Of a stretch of 64,000 bases of DNA, positions 45,020 to 54,343 are shown one piece after another. The translations under genes and the position numbers were made by a program. The first letter of the stretch is position 1, and each line of letters begins with the position of its first letter. The notes under the pieces were generated by a model that saw only the letters and a program-made list of their open reading frames with translations, ran no database searches and was not told where the DNA came from. Source of the DNA: Acidobacteriaceae bacterium (lineage in GTDB: Bacteria > Acidobacteriota > Terriglobia > Terriglobales > Acidobacteriaceae); assembly GCA_003134995.1 (NCBI GenBank), contig PLDC01000025.1, positions 182,882 through 246,881 of the forward strand, read 5' to 3'.

Positions 45020-46207
45020 ATGAAGAAGGCCGCCAGCGTTTCTCAACGAAAAAACGATCGCGCCGTTTTTCGGCTTCTTCTATTCCTGTACTCGTCGTCG
45101 CTGCTGCTTTTCTTGGCGCTCGGTTCCGTCGGCGGCGCACAGACATCTCCCGCAACTGCGCCAGCCAATCCCACGCAAGACTACCTCGTCTACGTAGTTT
45201 GCGAATCCGCAGACAAGATTGTCTTAATTCGTTTCGGCCCCACCGGCGCGAAAATCGAAGCCGAAATGCGCACTGGTCTAATGCCCATGGACGTCAATGG
45301 CCCACACGGCATCGCCGTTTCTCCCGACAAAAAGTTTTTCTATGTTTCTGAAGGCCACGGCCGGCCCGATGGCTCGGTCTGGAAATACCGCGCCGGCACC
45401 GATGAAGTCATCAAGTACACCAGCCTCGGCCTGTTCCCGGCTACGACCGACATCACTCCCGACGGCAGCTTCATCTACGTGGCCAATGCAAATTTCCACG
45501 GCGACATGGTACCGTCATCGATCTCAGTGGTCGCCACAGACCAGATGATCGAGGTCAAGCGCATTCCCACGTGCACCATGCCTCACGGCTCGCGCCTGAA
45601 TCACGACGGCACGAAACATTATTCGGTTTGCATGATGGACGACATGCTGGTCGAGATCGATACCAGAAAATTTGCCGTAGATCGTTACTTCATGCTATCG
45701 AAGGGCAAAGAAATGGGCATGGCCGGCGCGCCAGATCCTCATGCGATGCCCGACCACAAGAGCGCCACATGCACGCCCACGTGGGCGCAACCATCAAACG
45801 ACGGATCGATCATCTACGTAGCCTGCAATCAATCGAACGAGATCGTCGCCATCAAGACTGACACATGGACTCTGGCTCGCCGCTTTCCCGCAGGAACCGG
45901 CGTTTACAATCTCGCAATGACCAAAGACGGACGGCTGATCGCAACCAACAAACGCGGGCAGTCGGTGTCGATCTTCGATCCCGTCACAGGTCGCGAGCTG
46001 GCAAAGATTCCCACGCAAAGAAAAATTGTGCACGGGGCAGTAGTAACGCCAGACGACCGCTACGCTTTTATCTCGGTAGAGGGAGTCGGCTCCGAGCCCG
46101 GCACGGTCGAAGTGATCGATCTCAGCAGTTTAAAAACGGTGGCCACGGTTGATGTGGGGCCGCAAGCGGCAGGCATTGATTTCTGGAAAATGGAACCAAG
46201 CAAGTAG
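45020..46207 (+). CDS. Secreted YVTN/LVIVD-type beta-propeller protein
   Basis: 395 residues from the ATG at 45020 (CGGAG upstream). The signal is long and hydrophobic (RLLLFLYSSSLLLFLALGSVGGAQ). The mature part is a beta-propeller built of SPDKKFFYVSEGHG, DITPDGSFIYVANANFH and DGRLIATNKRGQSVSIFDP type blades, closing with GTVEVIDLSSLKTVATVDVG. Cysteines (CTMPHG, VCMMDD, CTPTW, ACNQ) could form disulfides. A start at 44807 would read through the toxin remnant in another frame and is rejected. The next gene also encodes a secreted propeller. Confidence 0.85.
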   Translation: MKKAASVSQRKNDRAVFRLLLFLYSSSLLLFLALGSVGGAQTSPATAPANPTQDYLVYVVCESADKIVLIRFGPTGAKIEAEMRTGLMPMDVNGPHGIAVSPDKKFFYVSEGHGRPDGSVWKYRAGTDEVIKYTSLGLFPATTDITPDGSFIYVANANFHGDMVPSSISVVATDQMIEVKRIPTCTMPHGSRLNHDGTKHYSVCMMDDMLVEIDTRKFAVDRYFMLSKGKEMGMAGAPDPHAMPDHKSATCTPTWAQPSNDGSIIYVACNQSNEIVAIKTDTWTLARRFPAGTGVYNLAMTKDGRLIATNKRGQSVSIFDPVTGRELAKIPTQRKIVHGAVVTPDDRYAFISVEGVGSEPGTVEVIDLSSLKTVATVDVGPQAAGIDFWKMEPSK

Positions 46208-46211
46208 AACG

Positions 46212-46300
46212 TCCTTGGTCGTGAGTCGTTGGAAGTCGGCTGGGTTTTGCCAACGACAAACGACAAACGACCAACGACGAATGACTAATAACCAACGACG
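46212..46300. repeat. Palindromic CAACGAC repeat tract
   Basis: TTGGTCGTGAGTCGTTGG on the left faces CAACGACAAACGACAAACG and further CCAACGACG units on the right, so the tract could fold into a hairpin. It separates the two secreted propeller genes. The short tract at 4551-4580 is the same family. Confidence 0.6.
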
Positions 46301-46326
46301 ATTTAGTTTTTCAGCCCGGAGGGCGA

Positions 46327-48552
46327 ATGTTCAAGCACAATGCATTGATCTTTGCAGTCGCCGTAATGTTCGTTTCAGCAGGAACTATCACGCGCTCGCA
46401 GGACGCAACTCCCGCGAAGCCGGACACTCAGACAAAACAAGAAGCATCTCCCGCCAAGCCAGACAAAGCTTCCCAGGATTCGAAGAACGATACGAAGAAC
46501 GATACGAAGAACGACACCAAAGACGACGCCAAGCAAGAGCCGCCGAGCACTTCCGTGGCTCCTGCCAGCGTGGAAATTACCCCGGCCACGATCGACGCTC
46601 ACGTCGGAGAAAAAATCAAGTTCAGCGCTGCTGCCAAAGACGCCGCTGGCAATCCCATCGACGAAAAACCGTCGGTCTGGTTTGCCGCTCCCTTCGATGT
46701 CGCGGGCGCGGATGAATCCGGCGAAGTAACATTTCATGCGCCGGGAGTGGTGACCGTAGGCGCAGTGATCGCTGGGAAGACCGGCTACGCCACAGTGAAT
46801 GTGGCGAATTCAAAAATAACAAGCCTCGAAATCGAGCCGCCCACTTTTCCCGTTGTCGCGGGCGGCGCCGAACAGCTTTCGGCCATCGAGCGCACGGCCA
46901 GCGGAGATCCCCGCCGCGATGCGGCAATCAAGTGGACATCGGAAAAACCATCAATCGCCACCGTGGACGCGGCAGGATTGGTCACCGGTCTTACGCCGGG
47001 TAGCGTGACGATTAAAGCCTCGTCGGAAAGCGCGAGCGGCTCGGTTACGTTTCAGGTTGTACGCGACGCAGTCCACAAGTTAACCGTCAAGCCCGCGTCG
47101 GCGGAGGCGCGCACCGGCGACGTAGTTCATTTCAGCGCTGCGGCACTCGACACCGGCGGAAGCCATTTGAAAGATCCGCCCGTGCGCTGGTCTTTGAGCG
47201 GAAGCGGAAGTGGAAGTGGAAGCGGAGGCGGCGCATCAGTGTATCCCGATGGAGCCTTCGTAGCGGAAAAAGCTGGAACCTACGTGGTCATAGCCAGCAG
47301 CGGCCAGCACAGTGCAGCCGCGTCCGTGGTGGTTCGACCACGCAACGTCGCCCGCGAGTTGGATGTCGTCTCGCACACTCCCATGCCCGACCTGCAAATG
47401 TCGGAAGAATGGATCATCGGCCACCACGCTTATCTGGCGACCATCGCAGATAAAGTTTTCGTCTACGACATCGCCGATCCTGCGAATCCAAAACTGCTCG
47501 ACACTCTTAAAGTAGACGCCCGCATCATCAACGACATCAGCACCACGCCCGACGAAAAAATCGGAGTGTTCACGCGCGAAGGCGCGTCGAACCGCAAGAA
47601 CGGAATCGTCTTCCTCGACACCTCCGACGCCGCGCACCTGAAAGTTCTTTCCGAGTACACCGCGACCGTCACCGGCGGCGTGCACAGCGCCTATATCGAT
47701 GGACACTACGTCTACATCACCGATGATGCCACAGGATCGCTCCGCGTCATCGATTTTCAAGACGTGAAGCATCCCAAGGAAGTCGCGCGCTGGGAGGCGC
47801 AGAATCCAACGGCAGTCAGCATGGAAACCAAGCACGGCACGGTAACCAGCGGACGCTATCTGCACGACCTGCAGGTGAAAGATGGTCTAGCCTATCTGGC
47901 GTACTGGCGCGATGGTTTGATCATCCTCGATGTTGGCAATGGCATGGCCGGAGGCAGTCCGGAGAATCCCAAACTCGTCAGCCAATATCACTTCAATCAT
48001 TACGAACTTTACGGAGACGGCTGGCTGGCGGGCACACACAGCGTCTTCCGCTACAAGAATTATTTGTTTGTGGGCGACGAAGTCTTCCCCGCGATTTTTG
48101 AACTCGACGATCGCGACCGCATCCCGGTGCGCGCCATCTGCCACGTCATGGATGTTTCCGACCTCAAGCATCCGCGCGAAGTCGCGCAATACGAAGTGCC
48201 AGAAGGCGGCTCACACAATTTCTGGGCCGCGAACGACATGCTCTATGAGGGCTACTATAGCGGCGGCGCGCGCGTGCTCGATATTTCCGGCGAACTGCGC
48301 GGCGACCTCTACCGCCAGGGCCGCGAAATCGCCCGCTTCTGGACCGGCGACGCAAAAGGTTTCCGTCCAAATCTGCCATTCGTCTGGGGAGGCCAACCCT
48401 GCTCAGTGACGTGCGATAGCCCGCTGCTCAACAGCCTGATCTATTTCAACGACATCCACTCCGGCCTGTGGATCACAAAACTCGGCGACCCCAAGTTCGA
48501 AGGCTCAGCCAGTTCCCCAGCAGTTCGCAAAGGAGATCGAACCATTCACTAG
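46327..48552 (+). CDS. Secreted protein with Ig-like (BIG2) and LVIVD-repeat domains
   Basis: A 741-residue protein. A signal peptide (cleavage near residue 24) is followed by a low-complexity stretch of lysine, aspartate and asparagine (KNDTKNDTKNDTKDD) encoded by 12-bp tandem repeats. Residues about 78-340 hold three BIG2/Ig-like domains (TPATIDAHVGEKIKFSAAAK, SLEIEPPTFPVVAGGAEQLS, LTVKPASAEARTGDVVHFSA). An SGSGSGSGSGGG linker interrupts the third. The C-terminal half is a beta-propeller of LVIVD type (KVFVYDIADPANPKLLDTLK, GLAYLAYWRDGLIILDVGN, GARVLDISG). It is probably a surface or periplasmic binding protein, and a GGAG-like site precedes the ATG. Confidence 0.85.
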   Translation: MFKHNALIFAVAVMFVSAGTITRSQDATPAKPDTQTKQEASPAKPDKASQDSKNDTKNDTKNDTKDDAKQEPPSTSVAPASVEITPATIDAHVGEKIKFSAAAKDAAGNPIDEKPSVWFAAPFDVAGADESGEVTFHAPGVVTVGAVIAGKTGYATVNVANSKITSLEIEPPTFPVVAGGAEQLSAIERTASGDPRRDAAIKWTSEKPSIATVDAAGLVTGLTPGSVTIKASSESASGSVTFQVVRDAVHKLTVKPASAEARTGDVVHFSAAALDTGGSHLKDPPVRWSLSGSGSGSGSGGGASVYPDGAFVAEKAGTYVVIASSGQHSAAASVVVRPRNVARELDVVSHTPMPDLQMSEEWIIGHHAYLATIADKVFVYDIADPANPKLLDTLKVDARIINDISTTPDEKIGVFTREGASNRKNGIVFLDTSDAAHLKVLSEYTATVTGGVHSAYIDGHYVYITDDATGSLRVIDFQDVKHPKEVARWEAQNPTAVSMETKHGTVTSGRYLHDLQVKDGLAYLAYWRDGLIILDVGNGMAGGSPENPKLVSQYHFNHYELYGDGWLAGTHSVFRYKNYLFVGDEVFPAIFELDDRDRIPVRAICHVMDVSDLKHPREVAQYEVPEGGSHNFWAANDMLYEGYYSGGARVLDISGELRGDLYRQGREIARFWTGDAKGFRPNLPFVWGGQPCSVTCDSPLLNSLIYFNDIHSGLWITKLGDPKFEGSASSPAVRKGDRTIH

Positions 48553-48629
48553 GGCAGGCAGAATATTTTTCGGGAAAGGGAACAGCCCTAGGTGGAAAAA
48601 ACTGGAGTCTGAGTAAGTTGGCGAGCACG

Positions 48630-48706
48630 AATTCCGACCCGCCCTGAGCGAAGTCGAAGGGCGCCGTTGCGCGCACGATCGGGAAGGGCACGAATTCATT
48701 CGTGCC
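48630..48706. repeat. Palindromic intergenic repeats
   Basis: Within the 268-bp gap after the BIG2/LVIVD gene there is a CCCTGAGCGAAGTCGAAGGG unit near 48642 and a hairpin GGCACGAAT-TC-ATTCGTGCC at 48687-48706. No coding content is evident. Confidence 0.5.
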
Positions 48707-48820
48707 GTTACGCCGTAGAAGAAATGAGCCTGCGCTTCAGCGCCCTGATTGGCCCTGACGACCGAATCTAAGTCGATTACAACTGTTGCACGCGTGCATC
48801 TCCGGGGCTACATTTTCAGT

Positions 48821-49564
48821 ATGAAACTGTTCGGCGTGTTTCTTCTCGCGGTGGGCTCCCTTTGCGCACAGACAGACCGTGCCATCCCTGATGAGGGCTT
48901 CGATGAGCCAGTAAAGAAGACCGTCGTCGATCTAGGTCCATCCCCATATTACCGGCCTGCTCAACACGTTAGAAAAAAGCTGACCTGCTTCTACTATTCC
49001 ACCTTCGCTGTGAAGCAGTACGACGAAGGGCAGAAGGGTGCGGAGTGGCTGTCGATCGTTCCGTCGGCCAACTCTGGGTGCGGGCTGACCCACAGCGAGG
49101 GCGAGAAGGTCCTGACATGGCCAGAGTGGGGCGGATATTTCCGAGGCGTCAAAGGCGCCTTTGCCATCTTTGATGCGCCTGACGGAGAGGATGGAGGATT
49201 GCCGTTCGCGGTCTTCGATGTCAGGACGGGACGAAAGCTGTTTGAGGATTCTTCGTTACTCGACTACTACGAGAAAGAACTGCACATCAAGAAAAGCTTC
49301 CACATCGCCGAGACTGACCAAATTATCCGCTTAACCTACCTTCGCGTCGTGCGCGCTGGTTGCAACTTAAAAGCAGAACAGGCGGATTGCTGGAACAAAG
49401 TAAGGGCTAAGTTGGGTATCGCGCAAACCGCAATACCTGTTTGTAGCAGGTACGAAAAGGCTGACTGGGAGTCAGCGATTGTGTATCCAGTGTCTCTTCT
49501 GCTAACGGAATCCCCTCAAGTAAAAGCTGAAGACGGCCCTATTTACTGTTGGCCAATAGACTAG
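48821..49564 (+). CDS. Exported hypothetical protein
   Basis: 247 residues from the ATG at 48821 with a clear signal peptide (KLFGVFLLAVGSLCAQ). The mature domain is about 230 residues with scattered cysteines and a WPEWGGYFRGVKGAFAIFDA segment. An upstream start at 48749 adds 24 unsupported residues. No family is recognised. A hairpin follows the stop codon. Confidence 0.65.
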   Translation: MKLFGVFLLAVGSLCAQTDRAIPDEGFDEPVKKTVVDLGPSPYYRPAQHVRKKLTCFYYSTFAVKQYDEGQKGAEWLSIVPSANSGCGLTHSEGEKVLTWPEWGGYFRGVKGAFAIFDAPDGEDGGLPFAVFDVRTGRKLFEDSSLLDYYEKELHIKKSFHIAETDQIIRLTYLRVVRAGCNLKAEQADCWNKVRAKLGIAQTAIPVCSRYEKADWESAIVYPVSLLLTESPQVKAEDGPIYCWPID

Positions 49565-49583
49565 TTCGGCCGCAACGGCCGAA
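49565..49583. terminator. Hairpin after the exported protein gene
   Basis: TTCGGCCG (49565-49572), loop CAA, then CGGCCGAA (49576-49583), a perfect 8-bp stem right after the stop codon. Confidence 0.5.
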
Positions 49584-49981
49584 TAGCGATCCACGAGATC
49601 AAACCGGGCATCAATAAAAGGCGAAGTCACCCCAACGACAACTTCCATAAACGCTTTCCAAAGCGATTAGAAATTTGTTCTGGCGATAGTAGTTTTCATC
49701 GATAAGAGCAGGCCCCGGCAAGCGATAGACTGTGACATCTGACCTTGCCTTCCAGCCCGAATGGGCAGATGATATTGAGGAGGCGCTAGGGGAGGAGTCG
49801 GGCAAGACCCAAGCTAAATCATTTGTTATCAATATTTTGCCCCCAACCCATTGATTCTAAGAGATTATTTCGCATTTTCCCGCTAACATGCTGATTCCAA
49901 TATAGCGAGGGGGAGGGGGGAGGTAGAATCCGCTGCCTCTTGACTCTTGACTTAGTCCATGACTTAGCTATAATCGCCTTC
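49584..49981. other. Spacer without a supported gene
   Basis: About 400 bp between the hairpin and the antitoxin. A 73-residue frame on the minus strand (49611-49832) has no signal, no family and no clear ribosome-binding site, so I do not call it. The part from about 49820 is AT-rich by eye and probably holds the toxin-antitoxin promoter. Confidence 0.5.
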
Positions 49982-50212
49982 ATGGAAGTCAATATCCACG
50001 AGGCCAAGACGCACCTGTCGCGGTTGCTGGAGCGCGTTGCCATAGGCGAGGAAGTGATTATCGCCAAGGCGGGAAAGCCAGTTGCGAAACTGGTGCCGAT
50101 TGAGTCCTCGCGCCCACGGTTCAAGTTGGGTTCGGCCAAGGGTCAATTTGTAGTCCCAGATGACTTCAATGATCCTCTGCCTAAAGAGATCGAGGATCTT
50201 TTCTGGGAATGA
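49982..50212 (+). CDS. Phd/YefM-family antitoxin
   Basis: A 76-residue antitoxin (MEVNIHEAK start) that should bind its promoter and neutralise the PIN toxin encoded next. Its DNA-binding part is residues 1-50, and the tail FKLGSAKGQFVVPDD...EIEDLFWE is the toxin-binding region. The stop codon overlaps the toxin start as ATGA, the usual arrangement for coupled translation. A start at 49940 would add 14 residues. The closest relative in the window is the orphan copy at 44620-44865. Confidence 0.93.
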   Translation: MEVNIHEAKTHLSRLLERVAIGEEVIIAKAGKPVAKLVPIESSRPRFKLGSAKGQFVVPDDFNDPLPKEIEDLFWE

Positions 50213-50589
50213 GACTTCTGCTCGACACGCACACGCTGCTTTGGGCGCTTACCGAGAAATCCAGGTTGTCCTCGCGCGTGAGGTCGCTGCTTCCCTCCGC
50301 AGAATCCTGGTTTAGCGTAGCTGGGTTGTGGGAGATCATCACCAAGGTGCAGATCGGAAAACTCGCCTTGCCACTTCCGGCGGGAGCGTTTGTAACGTCG
50401 GAGTTGTCGTCCAACGGAGTCCAAGTCCTGCAGATAACGCTGGACCATGTGCTGCGGCTTGAGAGCCTGCAACTCCATCATCGCGATCCGTTCGATCGCA
50501 TTTTGATCGCACAGAGCCTTGAAGAAAAGATTCCGATTGTTACCTCCGATCCGTTGTTTGCGCGCTATCCTGTCGAGGTGATCTGGTAG
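50209..50589 (+). CDS. VapC-type PIN-domain toxin
   Basis: A 126-residue PIN ribonuclease, the toxin of the pair. The acidic active-site residues are present: Asp6 (LLDTHTLLW), Glu42 (WEIITK), Asp93/Asp96 (HRDPFDRI) and Asp114 (VTSDPLF). Family members cleave tRNA, rRNA or mRNA when freed from the antitoxin. It overlaps the antitoxin by four bases. Its last 28 residues are the template that identifies the decayed copy at 44866-44952. gpmI begins 44 bp downstream. Confidence 0.93.
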   Translation: MRLLLDTHTLLWALTEKSRLSSRVRSLLPSAESWFSVAGLWEIITKVQIGKLALPLPAGAFVTSELSSNGVQVLQITLDHVLRLESLQLHHRDPFDRILIAQSLEEKIPIVTSDPLFARYPVEVIW

Positions 50590-50633
50590 ATCGGTTGAAT
50601 TGTTTTCCTGTAGCTGCGGAGTCTGCAAGATTT

Positions 50634-52244
50634 ATGCCTCGCCCAAAACCACTCGTTCTCACAATCCTCGACGGCTGGGGATACCGCGCCGAAACAAAAG
50701 CCAATGCCATCGCGCTCGCGCGTAAACCCACGTACGATCGCCTGCTGCGCGAATATCCCAACACACTGATTCACACTAGCGGACCTTTCGTCGGCCTGCC
50801 CGAAGGCCAGATGGGCAACAGCGAAGTCGGTCATCTCAACATTGGCGCAGGCCGCATCGTTCACATGGACATCACGCGCATCGACCTGATGATCCAGAAT
50901 GGTGAGTTCTTCTCGCATCCCGTGCTGCTTGCGGCGATGAAGCACGCGCGCGTGGGCGAGCGAAGGCTGCATCTGTTCGGCCTGGTCTCGGACGGCGGCG
51001 TGCACTCGCAGCAAGCGCATCTCTACGCGTTGCTGAAGATGGCAAAGCAGCAAGGTGTGGATCGCGTCTTCGTCCATGCCTTCATGGACGGCCGCGACAC
51101 GCTTCCCACAAACGGCGCAGGTTATCTCGAGCAGCTTCAGCAGAAAATGCGCGAGTATAACTCCGGCAAGATTGCCACCGTGAACGGCCGCTACTACGCG
51201 ATGGATCGCGACCGCCGCTGGGAGCGCATTGCTAAGGCCTACAACGCAATGGTCTTCGGCGACGCCGAAGGCGACAAGTGCGCCGATCCGGTTCAAGGGA
51301 TGAAAGATGCCTACAACAAAGGCGTCACTGATGAATTCGTAATTCCGTTCGTGTGCACGGATAAAGGCGGTCAGCCGCTGGCGACGATTCGCGATGACGA
51401 CGCTTGCATCTGCTTTAATTTCCGCGCCGATCGCGTCCGCCAGATTACGCGAGCCTTAGCGCGGAACAGCGGGCTGAATGCGAAAGGCGGCAGCGATCTT
51501 CCGGGCGCGGCCGATCTCGACGACACAATTTCCCGCGACCGCGTGCCGAAGAATCTGCACTACGTTTGCATGACGCAGTACGACAAGAACTTCAGCCTGC
51601 CGGTCGTGATTCCCGCAGAATCGATGGCGAACATTCTGGCGAATGTGATGGGCGGCCTGAATATGCGCAACCTGCGCGTAGCCGAAACCGAAAAATATGC
51701 GCACGTCACATATTTTTTCAACGGCGGCGTGGAGCAGCCATTTCCCGGCGAAGAGCGCATTGTGGTTCCTTCGCAAAAGGTCGCAACCTACGATCTGAAG
51801 CCGGAGATGAGCGCCGCTGGAATTGCCGATGCTGTCGTGAAAGCCACGGAAGACGGAACGTTCGACGTAGTCATCGTCAACTTTGCCAACGCGGATATGG
51901 TCGGCCACTCAGGAAAAATCGAACCCACAGTGAAGGCGGTCGAAACGGTAGATGCCTGCCTCGGCCGCATCGAAGCCGCGGTTCGCGCCAAGGGCGGAGC
52001 CATGCTCATCACCGCTGATCACGGCAACGCCGAGATGATGATTGATCCGGCGACCGGAGGTCCGCACACGGCTCACACCACGAATCCGGTTCCATTTATC
52101 GTTGTCGCGGAAGATGCGAAGCAATACACACTGAAGCCCAACGGCTCGCTGCGGGATATTTCTCCGACGATGCTGAGGATGCTCGGAGTCGATGAACCGA
52201 AAGAGATGACGGGAAACGATCTGCGCGCTTTCAAGACTCGATGA
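50634..52244 (+). CDS. gpmI: 2,3-bisphosphoglycerate-independent phosphoglycerate mutase
   Basis: Interconverts 3- and 2-phosphoglycerate, one step before enolase. 536 residues from the ATG at 50634. The alkaline-phosphatase-like domain has Asp13 (TILDGWG) and the catalytic Ser63 ([14 protein letters not shown]). The manganese ligands continue in the NADMVGHSG and ITADHGNAE motifs. The phosphate-transfer domain with DGRDTLP and [15 protein letters not shown] is complete. A start at 50595 adds 13 residues without family similarity. Confidence 0.97.
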   Translation: MPRPKPLVLTILDGWGYRAETKANAIALARKPTYDRLLREYPNTLIHTSGPFVGLPEGQMGNSEVGHLNIGAGRIVHMDITRIDLMIQNGEFFSHPVLLAAMKHARVGERRLHLFGLVSDGGVHSQQAHLYALLKMAKQQGVDRVFVHAFMDGRDTLPTNGAGYLEQLQQKMREYNSGKIATVNGRYYAMDRDRRWERIAKAYNAMVFGDAEGDKCADPVQGMKDAYNKGVTDEFVIPFVCTDKGGQPLATIRDDDACICFNFRADRVRQITRALARNSGLNAKGGSDLPGAADLDDTISRDRVPKNLHYVCMTQYDKNFSLPVVIPAESMANILANVMGGLNMRNLRVAETEKYAHVTYFFNGGVEQPFPGEERIVVPSQKVATYDLKPEMSAAGIADAVVKATEDGTFDVVIVNFANADMVGHSGKIEPTVKAVETVDACLGRIEAAVRAKGGAMLITADHGNAEMMIDPATGGPHTAHTTNPVPFIVVAEDAKQYTLKPNGSLRDISPTMLRMLGVDEPKEMTGNDLRAFKTR

Positions 52245-52283
52245 AAACCGCGCTTGTGCTAAGCATCCTACTGCCTGACGCAA

Positions 52284-52799
52284 TCAGGACGCCTTAGTAT
52301 TTTTCCATGCAGGTTCGGCGGCGGCCGGCTGAAGCCGAAATTTCTTCACCGCAAGAATACCGAGCACGACAAAAAGCACCATGACGATGAGTTGAACAAC
52401 CAGAAACGGCGGCTCTTTTCCCGTCGGAGCCAGCTCGTGCACAGCCGGCACTTTCAGGAAAATCTGCGCCACCAAAACGAAGACGTTCAGATAAAGAGCG
52501 AGCACGGCGCTTACCACATAAACCGAGCGCCAGATTCCATTCATGTCCTTCACGTAGCGCGCCAGGATCGCGACCGCCAGCACCAATAATGAAGTCAAGC
52601 CGACAATATGCGATGGCAAAATGTGCTCGAATGGAAAGAGAAATCCGGTGACGCTGGTCAAGACGGTCGTCGCCAGAAAGATCGCAGTCGCACCGTCGAA
52701 GCGTTTTCTAAGAAACATTCCAAAGAGGACGAACAAGCCTGAGCCGATTCCTGCCACGCTGATCAACACGTGGACAAGAGTGAATGTAGCCGTCGACAT
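52284..52799 (-). CDS. Hypothetical membrane protein
   Basis: 171 residues from the ATG at 52799 with five predicted membrane segments and a short cytoplasmic tail rich in alanine and proline. FGMFLRKRFDGATAIFLATT and the LFPFEHILPSHIVGLTSLL segment are clear, but the family is unknown. It is a single leftward gene convergent with gpmI. No partner or substrate is suggested by the sequence. Confidence 0.7.
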   Translation of the reverse strand: MSTATFTLVHVLISVAGIGSGLFVLFGMFLRKRFDGATAIFLATTVLTSVTGFLFPFEHILPSHIVGLTSLLVLAVAILARYVKDMNGIWRSVYVVSAVLALYLNVFVLVAQIFLKVPAVHELAPTGKEPPFLVVQLIVMVLFVVLGILAVKKFRLQPAAAEPAWKNTKAS

Positions 52800-52999
52800 G
52801 CCTAAGATCATGGTTTCGTCCCCTCAGAGGAAGAATGTTACGTCCGTCGCATAGAAACCGCAAGGCCGGGTCGCAAGGATAACGTGCAGAGATTCAGGGC
52901 TCCGAGAATCGTGCTTTGGTTCTGCGCGAGCTTTCTACTAAGCGCGCTTCGGCTTCGTGCTACAGTTTTCTCGCGGGCGATTGTGCTCCCGTGAATTCC

Positions 53000-54343
53000 A
53001 TGGAACCTCGAATCATTCTTATTCATCTGCTGCTTAAGCTGGGGGTCGCTGCCGCTGTGTCCGCCAGTTTAGTGCGCTCCAAGGAATTTAAGGCGCTATT
53101 GTTTCGCGAAGAGCGTTCGTTTCGGCAAAAGGTTTATCTCGTGATGTGTATGGCGCTGCCGATCATGGTCGGCGTCTGGATTCGTATTTCCGTTCCGAGT
53201 TTTCTGGCGGGCGATCTGAGTTTTGAGACCGCTCTTCTGCTGGGCGTGATCGGCGGACGCTGGGCCGGGTCACTCGGCGGCGTACTGATGGGCTTGCCAG
53301 CCCTACTGCATGGCGAATGGGCGGCGCTGCCCTTCGACGTGCTTTGCGGTTTCATCGCTGGCCAGTTGCGCACCATGGCGCTCGATAAAGACGACATTTG
53401 GTCGTTCTCCCCGTTCATCGATCAAAGCATCTTTCGCCTGATCCGGCGGAATCTGCCGACGCCGCGCCTGTTTGACTGGCAGATCATGTTTTTCACCACG
53501 GTCATCGGACTGCGGTTCGTGCAGACCGAGCTGTCGCGCTACTTTCCACACTCGATTTTCAGCATGGAGAGTCCCAATAACTGGTGGGTTTGGGCCGCGA
53601 TCTACGCCACCTCGGTCACAGCCATCGGAATCGAACTCAAGATCTTCAACGGCGTACGCATTCAGATCAAGCTGGAAGAGCAGGAGCGGTTGCTGCTGCA
53701 CGCGCGCATGGAAGCACTGCAGAACCAGATCAATCCTCACTTTCTTTTCAACACGCTGAATTCAATTTCTTCTCTCGTGCGCTTCGATCCGGATAAAGCC
53801 CGCGATGTAATTTCAAAGCTGGCCACAATTCTTAGGCGCTTGCTCAACAGCACGGACTCTTTCGTCCCGCTGCGCGACGAAGTGGAATTCATCGACAACT
53901 ATCTCGACATCGAAGTGGTGCGCTTCGGTCCCGATAAACTTCGGGTCGTAAAAGAATTGGAGCCGGCGTCGCTCGATGTCATGGTTCCTAGCATGCTTTT
54001 GCAGCCCTTGGTCGAGAACTCGATCAAGCATGGGCTTTCTTCCATGGTCGAAGGCGGAAGTATTTACCTGCGCAGCCGCCTGTCGGACACAGGCCTGGTG
54101 ATTGAAGTGGAAGACGACGGCGTGGGCATGGCAGCCACGCAATTGGTGGAATCGCGAGGCGCCGGCATCGGCATGGCGAATATTTCTGAACGCCTCCAGG
54201 TGCTTTACGGAGACACGGCGCGCATGACTATCGACAGCCAGGAAGGGAAGGGAACTCTGGTGCGCATCCGCTTGCCATTGTTGCAGGCGATGGGAGCGAT
54301 TCCAGAGGGTTTTTACGAAGAGCGTTCGACCACGCGCCGGTAA
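53000..54343 (+). CDS. LytS-type sensor histidine kinase with 5TM sensor
   Basis: 447 residues from the ATG at 53000. The N-terminal ~215 residues contain a 5TMR-LYT-like membrane sensor (GVIGGRWAGSLGGVLMGLPA is the typical glycine-rich helix). The kinase domain has the phosphoacceptor His247 (QINPHFLFNTLNSISS), the PLVENSIKHGL block and the GIGMANISERLQVLYGD glycine box. Unlike the kinase at 40290-41522, no response regulator gene adjoins it. A start at 52916 would add 28 residues of unsupported sequence. Confidence 0.92.
   Translation: MEPRIILIHLLLKLGVAAAVSASLVRSKEFKALLFREERSFRQKVYLVMCMALPIMVGVWIRISVPSFLAGDLSFETALLLGVIGGRWAGSLGGVLMGLPALLHGEWAALPFDVLCGFIAGQLRTMALDKDDIWSFSPFIDQSIFRLIRRNLPTPRLFDWQIMFFTTVIGLRFVQTELSRYFPHSIFSMESPNNWWVWAAIYATSVTAIGIELKIFNGVRIQIKLEEQERLLLHARMEALQNQINPHFLFNTLNSISSLVRFDPDKARDVISKLATILRRLLNSTDSFVPLRDEVEFIDNYLDIEVVRFGPDKLRVVKELEPASLDVMVPSMLLQPLVENSIKHGLSSMVEGGSIYLRSRLSDTGLVIEVEDDGVGMAATQLVESRGAGIGMANISERLQVLYGDTARMTIDSQEGKGTLVRIRLPLLQAMGAIPEGFYEERSTTRR

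Noticed and set aside
45020-46207. Longer reading of the propeller gene from 44807
   Set aside because: It would translate the antitoxin end and the toxin remnant in a foreign frame before the real signal peptide at 45020.
49611-49832. 73-residue frame on the minus strand
   Set aside because: No family, no clear start signal and no operon context; composition is compatible with chance.
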